Positions 31,532 to 42,059 of a stretch of DNA of 64,000 nucleotides are shown here, piece by piece. The notes under the pieces were generated by a model that ran no database searches, was not told the origin of the DNA, and saw nothing but the letters and a program-made list of their open reading frames with translations. The number at the start of each line of letters is the position of its first letter. Position 1 is the first letter of the stretch. The stretch is from Rhinopomastus cyanomelas (Eukaryota; Chordata; Aves; Bucerotiformes; Rhinopomastidae), in the NCBI GenBank assembly GCA_013400115.1, contig VXBP01008555.1:124001-188000 (forward strand), given 5' to 3'. Both the position numbers and the translations under genes were made by a program.

Positions 31532-31997
31532 GTTCCTCTCAGGTTCCTTAGCAGCCTGCAGAAGAGAAGCCGCTGCTAGCAAGCCTGTGAGGAACTGGCT
31601 GAGGTTAGTAGAAGTGCTGACACCGAGAAGAATGAGCTTTTGTAAAGATGAAAATGCTGGATGTGGAAGCAGAGCAGGATGGAAATTTTCCAGAAGTGGA
31701 TTTTCCTCTGGAAAACATGAAGTGGGGGATTTGCATGGAAATGAAGGGAGCAGTAACGACCAGGATGGGGTTTCTGTGGGAGACAGGAGGAAGACTCTGC
31801 TCTGGAAGGGGCTGATGATGAAGCAGATAGACTGAAGTCCTTGTGGAACAGATTATTACCCTTATCCTGGATCCCTGTGACATTGAGGTGAAGGCTTTAA
31901 CACCCTCAATAGCTGAGGGACTAGTATGGAAGATGTGGTCTTCAGGACTAGAGATAGCCAGGGGTTTGTAAGGAGACATGTCTTATCCATCACTCCG
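31532..31997. other. Unique sequence, nothing recognised
   Basis: Purine-rich, with AGAAGAATGAGC and GAAAATTTTCC-type words. No gene or repeat recognised. Confidence 0.45.
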
Positions 31998-32392
31998 CAG
32001 AATCATAGAATGATTGAGGCTGGAGAAGCCCTCTGAGCTCAGCCAGCCCAGACCAGCACCTAGCACCACAGTGGCCACACCAGGGCACTAAGGGCCACAG
32101 CTAGGCTGGTCTTCAACACCTCCAGCAGTGGAGACTCCACCACTGTCCTGGGCAGCCCAGTCCAGGCTCTGATCACCCTTTCCAGGAGGAAGGGCTTCCT
32201 GACATCCAACCTAACCCTCCCCTGGTCAGCTTCAGGCCCTGCCCTCCAAGTATCCTGGCACTGGTTGCTTGGGAGAAGAGCCTGACCCCCAGCTGACTAC
32301 AACCTCCTTTCAGGGAGTTGTAGAGATAGAGGAGGTCTCCCCTAAGTCTCCTCTTCTCCAGGCTCTTGTCCTCCAGCTCTTCAGGTCCCTCA
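31998..32392 (-). mobile_element. CR1 type 2 fragment
   Basis: Tail ATAGAATGATTGAGGCTGGA. The minus frame reads [20 protein letters not shown] and [16 protein letters not shown]. Small insertion near CCTCCAAGTATCCTG. Confidence 0.92.
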
Positions 32393-33092
32393 TCTACAGA
32401 CTGACTCAGGCAGCAGGCAGCAGACTGAGTCATCCTCCCACTTGAGAAACCAGTTTCACCTTTACCAGTAAGGCTGCCCCTCCTCGGCGAGCAGTCGTGT
32501 CCAACTCCTATCACTCCCTGAAAATCCCACAGATCAAAAGGGCTCCTTTTCCTCCTCCGTTTCCCTCAGGCTCTGGCTGTGGCTCTGTCATAAATTGATG
32601 TACAAAGTATGAACAGGCTGGGTTTTTTTTCCTCTTACAACAACTCGAGCAATCATTGTGGTTCATAACTAGGCGTGCAGGGTTTTTATTAATTTAACAG
32701 TGTTATTCCCCTTATGAAATATTCATCCCATAGGATTTCTCTGCACATGAAGGTTTTGAAGAAATTGATCTGCAATGCAGTTCCTCCTTTAAAAGAGTGA
32801 TTTCTTTATTATCTGTCCCCCTTTCAGCGCTGCTGGATATATGGATGGTGACTTATTAAACGTGTGATCAATCTCATTAAAGCAAACAGATATGTTTGTA
32901 ATTGAGGGTGAATTTACTCTGTTGGAGGGGGTGTTTGGAGAGCCCAGCAGGTGGATGCATTGCCATGCCTTGCTTTGCCATCAGATCCGCTGGCATCCTG
33001 GCAAGCCTTGGCCTCCTCACCCCATGGAGATGTGTTTACTCCACCCTGCTTGCCAGCTTGGCTGATGCACCATTGTTCCATCAAGTGACAAG
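32393..33092. promoter_or_regulatory. Unique stretch, candidate conserved non-coding element
   Basis: 32590-32905 is repeat-free and AT-rich (TTTTATTAATTTAACAGTG, CTTATTAAACGTGTGATCAA, TTTGTAATTGAGGGTGAA). No ORF. The TAAT and homeodomain-like density is similar to 3290-3620. Confidence 0.33.
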
Positions 33093-33243
33093 CTGGGGCC
33101 CCATCCCTGGAGGTGTTTAAGGCCGGGCTGGATGAGGCTCTGGCCAGCCTGATCTAGGGTGGAGTGTCCCTGCCCATGGCAGGGGGTTGGAACTGGATGA
33201 TCCTGTGGTCCCTTCCCACCCTGACTGATTCTGTGATTCTGTA
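33093..33243 (+). mobile_element. CR1 type 6 3' fragment
   Basis: CCATCCCTGGAGGTGTTTAA, GGGTGGAGTGTCCCTGCCC, GGAACTGGATGATCCTGTGG, ending TGATTCTGTGATTCTGTAA. A type 1 copy is attached directly to these terminal octamers. Confidence 0.9.
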
Positions 33244-33428
33244 ACTTCTTCCCAGTGAGGGTGACGGGGCACTGGAGGGGGCTGCCCGGGGGGTTGTGGA
33301 GTCTCCTTCTCTGGAGACGTTTAAAACCCTCCTGGACTTGGTCTAGGTGATCCTGCTGTGGTGGGAGGCTTGGAGTGGATGATCTTTCGAGGTCCCTTCC
33401 AATCCCTAAGGTTCTGTGATTCTGTGAC
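33244..33428 (+). mobile_element. CR1 type 1 stacked on type 6 tail
   Basis: Begins CTTCTTCCCAGTGAGGGTGA immediately after the type 6 octamers. Lacks ~10 bases around the FLCD codons. Tail CTAAGGTTCTGTGATTCTGT. Confidence 0.9.
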
Positions 33429-33460
33429 ACCCTGAGAGGGGCTCATGGTCCTGATGAACA

Positions 33461-33568
33461 CAGAATCATAGAATCATTCAGCTTGGAAAAGACTCTTGAG
33501 ATCATCAAGTCCAACCACCAATCCATCTCTACAAGTTCACCTCTAAACCAGATCCCCCAGCATCACAG
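33461..33568 (-). mobile_element. CR1 type 4 tail
   Basis: AATCATTCAGCTTGGAAAAG to CCCCCAGCATCACAG. Cut where the type 5 copy begins. Confidence 0.85.
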
Positions 33569-33830
33569 TTGTGGTTTGTATGGATAGGACAAGGAGCAGT
33601 GGGTTCAGGCTGGGAAAGGAGAGATTGAGGCTGGATCTCAGCAACAAGTTCTTCAGTGTGAGGGTGGCTGATGGCTGGAATGGGGAGGTGGTGGGGCCGT
33701 CATCCCTGGAGTAATTTAAGGTCAGGCTTGATGAGGCTCTGTGCAATCTGCCCTAGGTAGAGTTGTCCCTGTGTAGGAAGGTTGGACCTCTAGAGGACCT
33801 GTCCAGCCTGGAACACTCTATGACTCTATG
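33569..33830 (+). mobile_element. CR1 type 5 3' fragment
   Basis: GGACAAGGAGCAGTGGGTTC, GAGGGTGGCTGATGGCTGGA, and tail AACACTCTATGACTCTATG. Homologous to the minus-strand copy at 30827-31102 including the flank beyond the tail. Confidence 0.9.
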
Positions 33831-33916
33831 CTGTTTAACAAAGAGCCACGTAACCTGCTGGTGATGTCCTTTCTGGGCTGACTTGGGTGAGTAATGATGA
33901 CTGGTTTCCAGCCTGT
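33573..33916 (+). repeat. Inverted duplication, right arm
   Basis: Pairs with 30729-31102. After the CR1 tail it continues with CTGTTTAACAA, then GTAACCTGCTGGTGATGTCC to CCAGCCTGTG, matching the other arm's unique flank in reverse complement. Confidence 0.85.
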
Positions 33917-33942
33917 GACAAGTCTGTCACCGTGAGGGGAAA

Positions 33943-34430
33943 AATCATAGAATCATAGAATGATCATGGCTGGAAAGCACCTCCAGCATCTTCAAGTCCA
34001 GCCCTTAGCCCAACATCTCCCTAACCCCTACACTGTGGCCTCAACTGTTGCAGGTACTCAGGTTTTAAACACCTCCAGGCATGGGGGACTCCACCACCTC
34101 CCTGGGAACCCTGTTCCAGTGACCAATCACTCTCTCTGCAAAGAACTTCCTCCAAAAATTCAATCTAACCTCCTCTGCTGCAACTTGAGGCCATTTCCCC
34201 TCATCCTATCATTAGGAGTTTGGCAGAGGAGCCCAGCACCAGCCTGGATACAACCTCTTTGGAGGCAGCTGTAGAGAGCAAGAAGGTCTCCTCTCAGCCT
34301 CCTCTCCTGTAGACTCAATAAGCCCAGTTCCCTCAGCTGCTCTTCCCAGAGCCTGTTCTTCCAGCCCTCTCCCCAGCCTTGTTGCTCTTCTCTGGCCCCA
34401 CTCCAGCCCCTCAATGTCCTTCTTGTGGTG
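33943..34430 (-). mobile_element. CR1 type 3, 0.49 kb
   Basis: Tail ATCATGGCTGGAAAGCACCT. The minus strand encodes [20 protein letters not shown] and LYSCLQRGCIQAGAGLLCQT. The 5' break is near TCCTTCTTGTGGTGC. Confidence 0.93.
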
Positions 34431-35509
34431 CTAAACTCTCAGGAGGGTTCCTTTAAGGCAAACAAGACCAGAACTTAAAAGCCACAGGGAGAGATGGGAT
34501 TTACTCTGCCTCACTTCACAGGAGGAGCCTTCCCAGGGCTGACACAGCAACACACTGGACTGAAAAGCCATCTGACACACCAGCCCTGCTCCAAGCAGCC
34601 AAGCATTTCACACACTTTCAGCCCACACTTGATCCCTGCAATGTGTCTGGAGCTAAAGCACACGGCCACAGTTATAGATGATGCGATGGTGAGATGCTTT
34701 GCTGGTCAGAAGTACCTGGGTAGGAACTTCTGAAGGGATGCAGAGTGGCAGATGCAGTTGAGGCCATGCCTAGCTCAGTCTTGCAGTGTCCCCTGGTGTT
34801 TGAAGACACCAGCTCAAAGCAGCTGAGGTTGAGGTGCTCACCACAGAGTTTGTTTGCCCAGGAGCATGCACCAGTGTGAGCTGGACCTGCAGCACAGGAG
34901 CCCTTCTACCACCTCCCACTGTACCTCCAGAGACATCTCTGCTAGCACCGTGCTAGCCAAAAGGGCACTGAGCGATGATTTTCAGCACAAATCCTTGCAG
35001 AACTGATGGAAAACCTCACCTGAGCATGAGACAAGCTCACGTGGGGAGAGCTGGAGGAATCTGCCTTTCAGCTTGTCCCCCAGTGGCTGTAAGGGGTTGT
35101 CATGTTAAAGGCAGGAGTTGCCTGCCAGACAGCAAGGCCTGTCTGTCAGAGCCCTAAAGCAGTCTCACAAAAAGGAAAGAGAATTTAAGAGCCTGGCATT
35201 TGCCTGCCTGAGCCTGAAGGACTTTTCCTTGCAACAGAAGGCAATAAAAATCATAAAAAGTTTATTAAAGTGGCAGATTGAGTAGATTGAGAATTGATGT
35301 TGATAAACGCACTCGCTGCCGTAGTGCTAATAACTAATATTTAATAGTGGTGATAACAACAAGGGAGTTATTCTGGGGGTTGTCACTGTGTGGTGAGAGG
35401 GCAGTTCTTGCTGGTGTCCCTGTCTTGGGTGCAGGAAGGGGAGTACAGCCTGGTGATGCCCCTGCTAAGTCTTATTCACCACAGCTAGGTACTACCCACC
35501 TGGCTTTCT
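34431..35509. other. Unique sequence with a possible AT-rich element
   Basis: About 1.1 kb without repeats. 35240-35360 is AT-rich (AAAAAGTTTATTAAAGTGG, GTGCTAATAACTAATATTT). No supported gene. Confidence 0.4.
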
Positions 35510-35990
35510 ATAGAATCATACAGTCATCCTGGCTGGACAGGACCTCCAGCATCAGCAAGCCCAGCCCTCAGCCCAGCATCTCCCTAACCCCTACACCACG
35601 GCCTCAAGTGCTCTGGCTACTCAGTTGTTAAACCCCTCCATGGATGGGGACTCCACTACCTCCCTGGGCAGCCTCTTCCAGTGCCCAGCCACTCTCTCTG
35701 CAAAGAACTTCTTCTGAAGATCCAATGTAAACCTCCCCTGAGGCCATTTCCCCTCGTCCTATCATGAGGAATTTGAGAGGAGAGACCAGCACCAGCCTGG
35801 CTACAACCTCCTTTGAGGCAGCTGTAGAGAGCAAGAAGGTCTCCTGTCATCCTTCTCTTCTGTAGGCTCAGTAACCCCAGTTCCTTCAGCTGCTCTCCAC
35901 AGAGCCTGTTCTGCAGCCCTCTGCCCAGCCTCATTGCCCTTCTCTGGCCCCACTCCAGCCCCTCAGTGTCCTTCTTGTACTGTAGCACCC
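35510..35990 (-). mobile_element. CR1 type 3, 0.48 kb
   Basis: Tail CATACAGTCATCCTGGCTGG. The minus frame reads LKELGLLSLQKRRMTGDLLA and [20 protein letters not shown]. Ends at TTCTTGTACTGTAGCACCC in the upstream coding region. Confidence 0.93.
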
Positions 35991-36224
35991 TAAGCTTGTT
36001 TGTCTCTGCCTCTTAGGTGGTGTTTAGCATTACTTGGGGTGAAGAGCTGTGTAGTGAGTATTGCCTTTGGTTCCTTAGCATATTGAGGGATGTGAGGGAT
36101 TAGTTTTGGAGTTAATCAGGAGAAGGTCCTTGGTCAGACACTGGGACCTTCAATAGTCACTAGCTTTCTTTTCTTAGCCAAAACAGCCACCTTCACAAGA
36201 CTGTCGCCTTCAGCTGTCCCTGCC

Positions 36225-36338
36225 TGGTCGTGTTCCTGTGCGACTTGATCTAGGGGATCCTGCTCTGGCAGGGGATTGGACTGGATGAGTTTTGAATGTC
36301 CCTTCCAATCCCTAATATTCTGTGATTCTGTGATTCAT
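36225..36338 (+). mobile_element. CR1 type 1 tail, about 110 bp
   Basis: TCGTGTTCCTGTGCGACTTG to ATATTCTGTGATTCTGTGAT. TGAGTTTTGAATGTC replaces the normal TGATCTTTCGAGGTC. Confidence 0.9.
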
Positions 36339-36427
36339 GGCAGCTCAAGGAATCTCCACTCCTAGAGGTGACACTGGAATCTCATGTTCACCAACTTCTC
36401 ACAGCTTGGCAGTGCCAAGAAAGCCCT

Positions 36428-36650
36428 CAGGTTAGGTTGGATTTGAGGAAAAACTTCTCCATGAAAACAGTCCTCAGGCCTTGGAAGAGGCTGCCTAGGG
36501 AGGAGGTTGAATCGCCATCCCTGGATGTGTTTCAAAGTCGTGGAGATCTGGAGCTCAGGGACATGGTTTAGGGGTTTGGGATGTAATGGCTAGACTTGAT
36601 GATCTTGAAGACCTTTTCCAACATGAACAACTTTGTGATTCAGTGGCCTT
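36428..36650 (+). mobile_element. Older CR1 3' fragment
   Basis: Encodes VRLDLRKNFSMKTVLRPWKR then LPREEVESPSLDVFQSRGD and a tail TGGCTAGACTTGATGATCTT, ending AACTTTGTGATTCAGTGG. GCTCAGGGACATGGTTTAG is typical of older avian CR1 families. Confidence 0.82.
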
Positions 36651-36667
36651 GGCTTTTTGTGCTGAAA

Positions 36668-36757
36668 AACCCACCTGGACATATTTTTGTGTGACTGGAT
36701 GATCTTTCGAGGTCCCTTCCAACCCTCAATGTTCTGTGACTCTGTGACTCTGTGACA
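36668..36757 (+). mobile_element. CR1 type 1 tail with internal deletion
   Basis: CCCACCTGGACATATTTTTG then a ~35-bp deletion, then GATGATCTTTCGAGGTCCC. The terminal octamers repeat as TGACTCTGTGACTCTGTGAC. Confidence 0.88.
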
Positions 36758-37199
36758 CTACTCCTGTGACCACGCTGTGGCTCCACCTGTTTTCCTCCCC
36801 ACAATAGCTCTTAAAGGCTGAATTCACTCAGGTGGGAAGAGGGCACCATGTGGCACCTACAAATCTGACAAGAACAAGCAGCCCTGCAGGAAAGATCCGA
36901 GGCTCTTCATGCATTCACCTACTTTTGCACCGGCTATAAAACACTCAGTCTCAGTGATATTTGAGAAGCAGAGGTAAATGTTGAGGAATCAGAGGTGGAG
37001 CATCAGTACAGCTGTATTGAAAGGTCTAACAAGTAAGGATCAAGACCGATAGAAAATGGGGGGTTCATTAGTTTCCCATTTCCTTTTCTAGAAGGTCAGT
37101 TCTCTCTAGGAGCAATCCTAACTCTGTGCCTTGGACTGGGAAGCTGATACCGAAAAAAAACCCCAGTTACTATCCAGGCAGGAGAAAAAAACCTGTGAA
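36758..37199. other. Unique sequence, nothing recognised
   Basis: No gene or repeat recognised. Confidence 0.45.
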
Positions 37200-37741
37200 G
37201 CTTGAGAGAACCCAGCGCAGAGACACTAAGATGGGGAAGGGAGCCGAGCATCTCCCTGCTGAGGAAAGCCTGAGGGAGCTGGGGCTCTTGAGCTGAGAAA
37301 AAAGGACCCTGAGGGGTGACCCCATGGGTGTTGATCAGTATGTGAAGGGTGGGTGTCAGGAGGATGGAGCCAGGCTCTGCTCAGGGGCACCCAATGATAG
37401 GACAGGGGGCAATGGGTGTGAGCTGGAGCAGAGGAGGTTCCACATCAATGTGAGAAGGACCTTGTTCCCAAGTGAGGGTGCCAGAGCACTGGAGCACCCA
37501 GAGGTGTTGTGGAGTCTCCTTCTCTGGAGATGTTTAAAACCTGCCTGAATATGTTCCTGTGTGACTTGGTCTAGGTGATCCTGCTGTGGCAGGGGACTAG
37601 ATGATCTTTCGAGGTCCCTTCCAATCCCTAATGTTCTGTGATTCTGTGACCAGATCCAGATGATCCTGCTGTGGCAGGGGGATTGGACTGGATGATCTCT
37701 CAAGGTCCCTTCCAATCCCTAATGTCTGTGGTTCTGTGATT
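37200..37741 (+). mobile_element. CR1 type 1 with duplicated 85-bp tail
   Basis: The ORF2 part reads [20 protein letters not shown] and [20 protein letters not shown] (a frameshift follows). The 3' UTR block GATCCTGCTGTGGCAGG occurs at 37577 and again at 37662, 85 bp apart, the first unit missing a few bases. Confidence 0.93.
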
Positions 37742-38237
37742 TATGAGACAAAAGATGCTGGAGCAGGAATCCCCCGCACTCCCAGTTTAAGACATGTATG
37801 TGTAAAGCTGTGTAGTTCTGTTTACCTACAGTATCTTGGTGGTTAAATCATCCCCTGGACACTAGATATTGATTAAGGAGCAGATTCCTCAGATTTGCTC
37901 TAAGATTTGTGCATCCTTACTGCCACAGCGCACCAACTCCTGAGAGATTCCACTGAGCTTTGGCATCACAATTAAAACAACAATCCAGATGAATTGTATT
38001 GTTATCCAGAGTAACTCCCTGACCTCAGTTCTTCCTGTGTCTACAACCTATGAGGCTGTACCGTATTTAGAAATTATTACTTAAGATTTTGCTGTCCACA
38101 GCTGGTAAATAAAGCTGAGTGCAGAGATGTGGGCGTCTTGGTGAGTAAAAATGATGCTCTTAGATCAAGTGAGTATCCAAGATTAAGGGGATTATCCCAG
38201 GTAAAAACTCAGCTGAAAGCAAGTTGATGTTAAATTA
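37742..38237. other. Unique sequence, nothing recognised
   Basis: AT-moderate unique sequence. 37960-38110 has AATTAAAACAACAATCC and AAATTATTACTTAAG. No gene. Confidence 0.45.
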
Positions 38238-38428
38238 AATCACAGAATCATCGTGGCTGGAAAGGACCTCCAGGATCAGCAAGTCCAGTTCTCAACCCAA
38301 CAGCTCCCTGACTCCTAGACCATGGCCTCAAGTGCTCTGGCTACTCGGTTTTTAAACCCCTCCAGGGATGGGGACTCCACCACCTCCCTGGGCAGCCTCT
38401 TCCAGTGCCCAGCCACTCTCTCAGGAAA
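38238..38428 (-). mobile_element. CR1 type 3 3' fragment
   Basis: Tail AATCATCGTGGCTGGAAAGG, 3' UTR to CCAGCCACTCTCTCAGG. Lacks further ORF2. Confidence 0.9.
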
Positions 38429-38589
38429 CTGAATAGTGATTAGAATCAAAGCTCAGGGCATATTTTTTCAGGGATTTCAAGCTGAGTTCAAGTCTTGCTT
38501 GTTTGAATGCTGCAGCACGACTTTGTTTGGTCTGTGGCTAAAGGATAAATCAGTGCTGAGCTCTCTACACAGCTCCTCATGGGTCATCT

Positions 38590-39033
38590 CTTTAGAGCCA
38601 CAATGATGATGAAGGAAGTGGAACAGAGCATCCCCCTGATGAGGAAAGGCTGAGGGAGCTGGGGCTCTTGAGCTGGGAAAAAAGGAGACTGAGGGATGAC
38701 CACGTGAATGTGGATAAATATGTGAAGGGTGGGTATCAGGAGGATGGAGCCAGGCTCTGCTCAGGGGCACCCAGTGACAGGACAAGGGGCAGTGGGTGTG
38801 AGCTGGAACAGAGGAGGTTGCACATCAGTGTGACAAGGGAATTCTTCCCAATGAGGGTGACAGAGTCCTGGCAGGGGCTGCTCAGGGAGGTTGTGGAATC
38901 TCCTTCTCTGGAGGTATTTAGAACCTACCTGGCCATGTTCCTGTGTGACTGGATCTAGGGGCTCCTGCTATGTCAGAGGGATTGGACTGGATGATCTTTT
39001 GAGGTCCCTTCCAGTCCCTAATGTTCTGTGATC
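38590..39033 (+). mobile_element. CR1 type 1, open ORF2 C-terminus
   Basis: Plus frame reads [20 protein letters not shown] to LAMFLCDWI, ~96 open codons. It shares EFFPMRVTES with the copy at 41524, so the two are close relatives. The tail is followed by a flank also found after 42653. Confidence 0.94.
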
Positions 39034-39077
39034 TCTTGCACAGAAAGTGACCAGAGGCTGAGTGGCTATTACAACCC
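39031..39077 (+). repeat. Flank shared with 42651-42708
   Basis: ATCTCTTGCACAGAAAG...GAGGCTGAGTGGCTATTACA. It aligns to 42651-42708 with one gap of about 10 bases, immediately after CR1 tails at both sites. Confidence 0.75.
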
Positions 39078-39976
39078 CCCTTGAGTTGCCTGCCTGCGTT
39101 AGACATTCCCAATCTCATTTCCAAACCACGCACCAGTGTGATCCATGCATTCCCCCCATGACCTGAGTCACAGCACCGTCGGCTGAGCACACACCAAGCC
39201 AGCCACTCGAGTATTCTACTCATTTCCTGAGCTGTAGTTGAATTCTCTTGCTGTCTTGAAGAGAAAACAATGACTGGGGGAATGTTCCCACATTTAGCAC
39301 TTTCCGTGGCGCTGTTAACATCATGTTCTGCTTCTCTAGAAAGCAACACAGGCACACATGGAGAGAGTAAAGAACAGAAGCTGTGAAAAGACACAGACCC
39401 AATGTCTGATGCACTGAGTGCAGGGGATGAGAATCCACCCATACCCAGGATTTGCATGAGCTCCCACCCACTCCCAAACAGAGACAGCTTTCCAGCAGGG
39501 TCTCAAGGCTCTGAGTATCACCCTTCCGCAGAGGCACTGCAGCAATTGCAGATTCTTCCAGGAGGTGGCAGGAAGATTTTTGCAGAGAAAGAGAAGAATG
39601 AAAGGTAGACAAAGGTTTAAAGGAGAAAAGAGTGCACCTGGCAAGGAGCAAATCTCCAAACCCTCCTACTCTTCCATGCAGCTCTCTGCAGCAGTGGCCT
39701 CTGGAAACACACATAGGTGGGATGCTGTGATTTCTGAAAGAGGGGATATGAAATAGCAGGATCCTCAATGTGGCAACGAGCAAACAAGGCAAGAGGGCCA
39801 GGAGAGGAGAGGGGAGCTCCTCAACTAAGTTTGTTATTGATACCAGCCATAGACAAAAGTCTTTAATATGCTGTCAGCTGGGCAGTTACTGGTCACACTG
39901 GGTGTCCTGGCAATGTTTAGTTACACAGAAACATCACTGGTGAAAAACAACTGCTTAAGTGGATGGTTGAAGGATT
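39078..39976. other. Unique sequence, nothing recognised
   Basis: No repeat. Two overlapping minus-strand ORFs (39220-39792 and 38918-39457) are long but without recognisable domains; the latter runs into the CR1 antisense and is not a gene. Confidence 0.4.
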
Positions 39977-40598
39977 TCACAGAATCACTCAGGTTGGAAA
40001 AGACCCCTGGGATCATCAAGTCCAACCAGCAACCCTACTCTACAAGGTCACCCCTAAACCAGATTCCCCAACACTACATCTGAGTGACTTTTAAACACAT
40101 CCAGGGATGGGGACTCAACCCCCACCCTGGGCAGCCCAGTCCAGTCACTGACCACTCTCTGCAGGAAGAATTTCTTCCTGATGGCCAGTCTGACACTATG
40201 CTGGTGGAGCTGGAAGCCCTTCCCTCTGCTTCTGTCACTGATGACCTGTGAGAAGAGCCCAGCACCAGCATCTCTGCAGTGTCCTTGCAGACAGCTGCAG
40301 AGAGCGATGAGGTCTCCCCTCAGCCTCCTCTTCCTCAGGCTAAACAGCCCCAACTCTCTCATCTCTCCTTGTATGATTGATTGTCCAGGCTCTTCCCCAG
40401 CTCCATTGCCCTCCTCTGCCCTTGCTCCAGCCCCTCAAAGTCTCCCTTGGACTGAGGTGCCCAAACCTGGCCCCAGTCCTCAAGGTGCAGCCTCCCCAGT
40501 GCTGAGTCCAGGGGGACAATCCCCTCCCTACTCCTGCCGGGGACACAGTTTCTAATCCAGGCCAGGATGATGCCACCTCTGAGCAAGAGATCTGGGTG
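39977..40598 (-). mobile_element. CR1 type 4, 0.62 kb
   Basis: Tail CACAGAATCACTCAGGTTGG. The minus frame reads [40 protein letters not shown] to HSDVVLGNLV. The upstream part encodes LGKSLDNQSYKER-type sequence and ends near TGGGTGCCCC. Confidence 0.93.
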
Positions 40599-40604
40599 CC
40601 CCAA

Positions 40605-40692
40605 GTCACAGAATCATTAGGGATTGGAAGGGACCTCGAAAGATCATTCAGTCCAATCCCCCTGCCACAGCAGGATCATCTAGACCAAGTCT
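40605..40692 (-). mobile_element. CR1 type 1 tail beside type 4
   Basis: GTCACAGAATCATTAGGGAT to ATCTAGACCAAGTC. It sits just past the 5' end of the type 4 copy in the same orientation. Confidence 0.9.
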
Positions 40693-41361
40693 TTGTTCTC
40701 CCCATCTGTGGGTCTCACAAAGGAGACTGCATCCCTTGCATCCCCCACATATCCAAAGGCAGGCAGGTGAATGAAAATCCTGCCGTGCCGAGGCGGGCGC
40801 TCGTGCTTTGAATTTAGACAGAGCAAACCCCATTGTTATTATCACTGTCGCTACTCCTGTAGTAACATCAGGCTCTGCTGTGAGGGATCAAGGGCGCTGT
40901 GCACGCGCTGCAAAGCCAAAGCATCCCTCGGGGGGGGCCCGGTCCCACCGCCGCACCCTCGCGCCGAAGCACTGGGGTTTGCAGGGCGTCCTCTGAGCTC
41001 ACCCTCTCGAGACAAGCTGGCATCACAGCAGCAGGGATGTGTTCTCGAGAAGAGGCCTCTGCTCAGAAATTGATTTCTGGCACGCTTTAGCGGGACATTA
41101 TTGAAACCATTTGTAAAATTGCTCTGCTCTATTCATATTGTATCAGGCAGGAATTGGAGCGGTGGCGTGGAAATGAAACACTTCAATCTCGGGTAATACG
41201 GGTTGCTTCAGCCCCTATTAAAACACTTCAAGAAGGTCAAAGGAAAATATTGTCAGAAGAAAAAATGGGAACTTGCCTTTGGAGTCAGGATTTGCCTCTG
41301 GTCACCCAGGATTTGGGTGACCCTGCTGTGGAAGCCTAGATTTACATGGATAAAGTCAGTG
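40693..41361. other. Unique sequence with small CpG-rich part
   Basis: 40890-40990 has raised CpG content (GCGCTGTGCACGCGCTGC, CTCGCGCCGAAGC). 41090-41240 is AT-richer (ATTATTGAAACCATTTG). Overlapping short ORFs have no recognised domain. Confidence 0.4.
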
Positions 41362-41442
41362 ATCCTGCTGTGGCAGGGGGATTGGGCTAGATGATCTTTT
41401 GGGGTCCCTTCCAATCCCTAATGATGCCATGATTCTATGACT
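41362..41442 (+). mobile_element. CR1 type 1 tail, about 80 bp
   Basis: GTGATCCTGCTGTGGCAGGG to TGATGCCATGATTCTATGAC. The upstream line (ATTTGGGTGACCCTGCTGTG) resembles a second, decayed tail. Confidence 0.88.
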
Positions 41443-41490
41443 TCCTACACACAGGGAGAGAGTCCAGCACAGAGGCACAAAGGTGGTGAA

Positions 41491-41523
41491 GGGAGTGGGT
41501 GATGGTGTGCGGTGGGTGAAGGT
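41491..41523 (+). repeat. 17-bp minisatellite, two units
   Basis: GGGAGTGGGTGATGGT then GTGCGGTGGGTGAAGGT, directly upstream of CR1 coding sequence. The same unit flanks the related CR1 at 63592-63964. Confidence 0.75.
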
Positions 41524-42057
41524 GTCCACCTCTGGAATCTTGTGGCCAGTTGTGGGCCCCTCAGTTCCACGAGGACACAGAGCTGCTGGAGAGAGCCCAG
41601 GGCAGAGCCACAGAGATGATGGAGGGAGGGGAGCATCTCTCTGGTCAGGAAAGACTGAGGGAGCTGGGGCTCTTGAGATGGAGAAAAGGAGCCTGAGGGG
41701 TGACCCCATGGATGTTGATCAATATGTGAAGGGTGGGTGTGAGGAGGATGGAGCCAGGCTCTGCTCAGGGGCACCCAGTGACAGGACAAGGGGCAGTGGG
41801 TGTGAGCTGGAGCAGAGGAGGTTCCACATCAGTGTGACAAGGGAATTCTTCCCAATGAGGGTGACAGAGTCCTGGAGAGGGCTGCCTGGGGTGGGGGTTG
41901 TGAGGGTCTCTTTCTCTGGAGACGTTTCAAACCCACCTGGCCATGTTCTTGTGTGACTGGATCTAGGGCATCCTGCTGTGTCAGGGGGGTTGGACTGGCT
42001 GATCTTTTGAGGTGCCTTCCAATCCCTAGTGTTCTGCGACTCTCTGATTCTGTGATT
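41524..42057 (+). mobile_element. CR1 type 1, minisatellite-linked lineage
   Basis: Begins GTCCACCTCTGGAATCTTGT, reads [20 protein letters not shown] (Glu instead of the usual Gln after GGC, as at 63.6 kb) and RRFHISVTREFFPMRVTES. Frameshift at GGGTGGGGGTTGTGAGG. Tail TCTGATTCTGTGATTAT is followed by a flank shared with 23833. Confidence 0.94.
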
Positions 42058-42059
42058 AT

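Noticed and set aside
39220..39792. 190-codon minus-strand ORF in unique sequence
   Set aside because: Overlaps other long minus-strand frames, no domain, no splice or start context; treated as chance.
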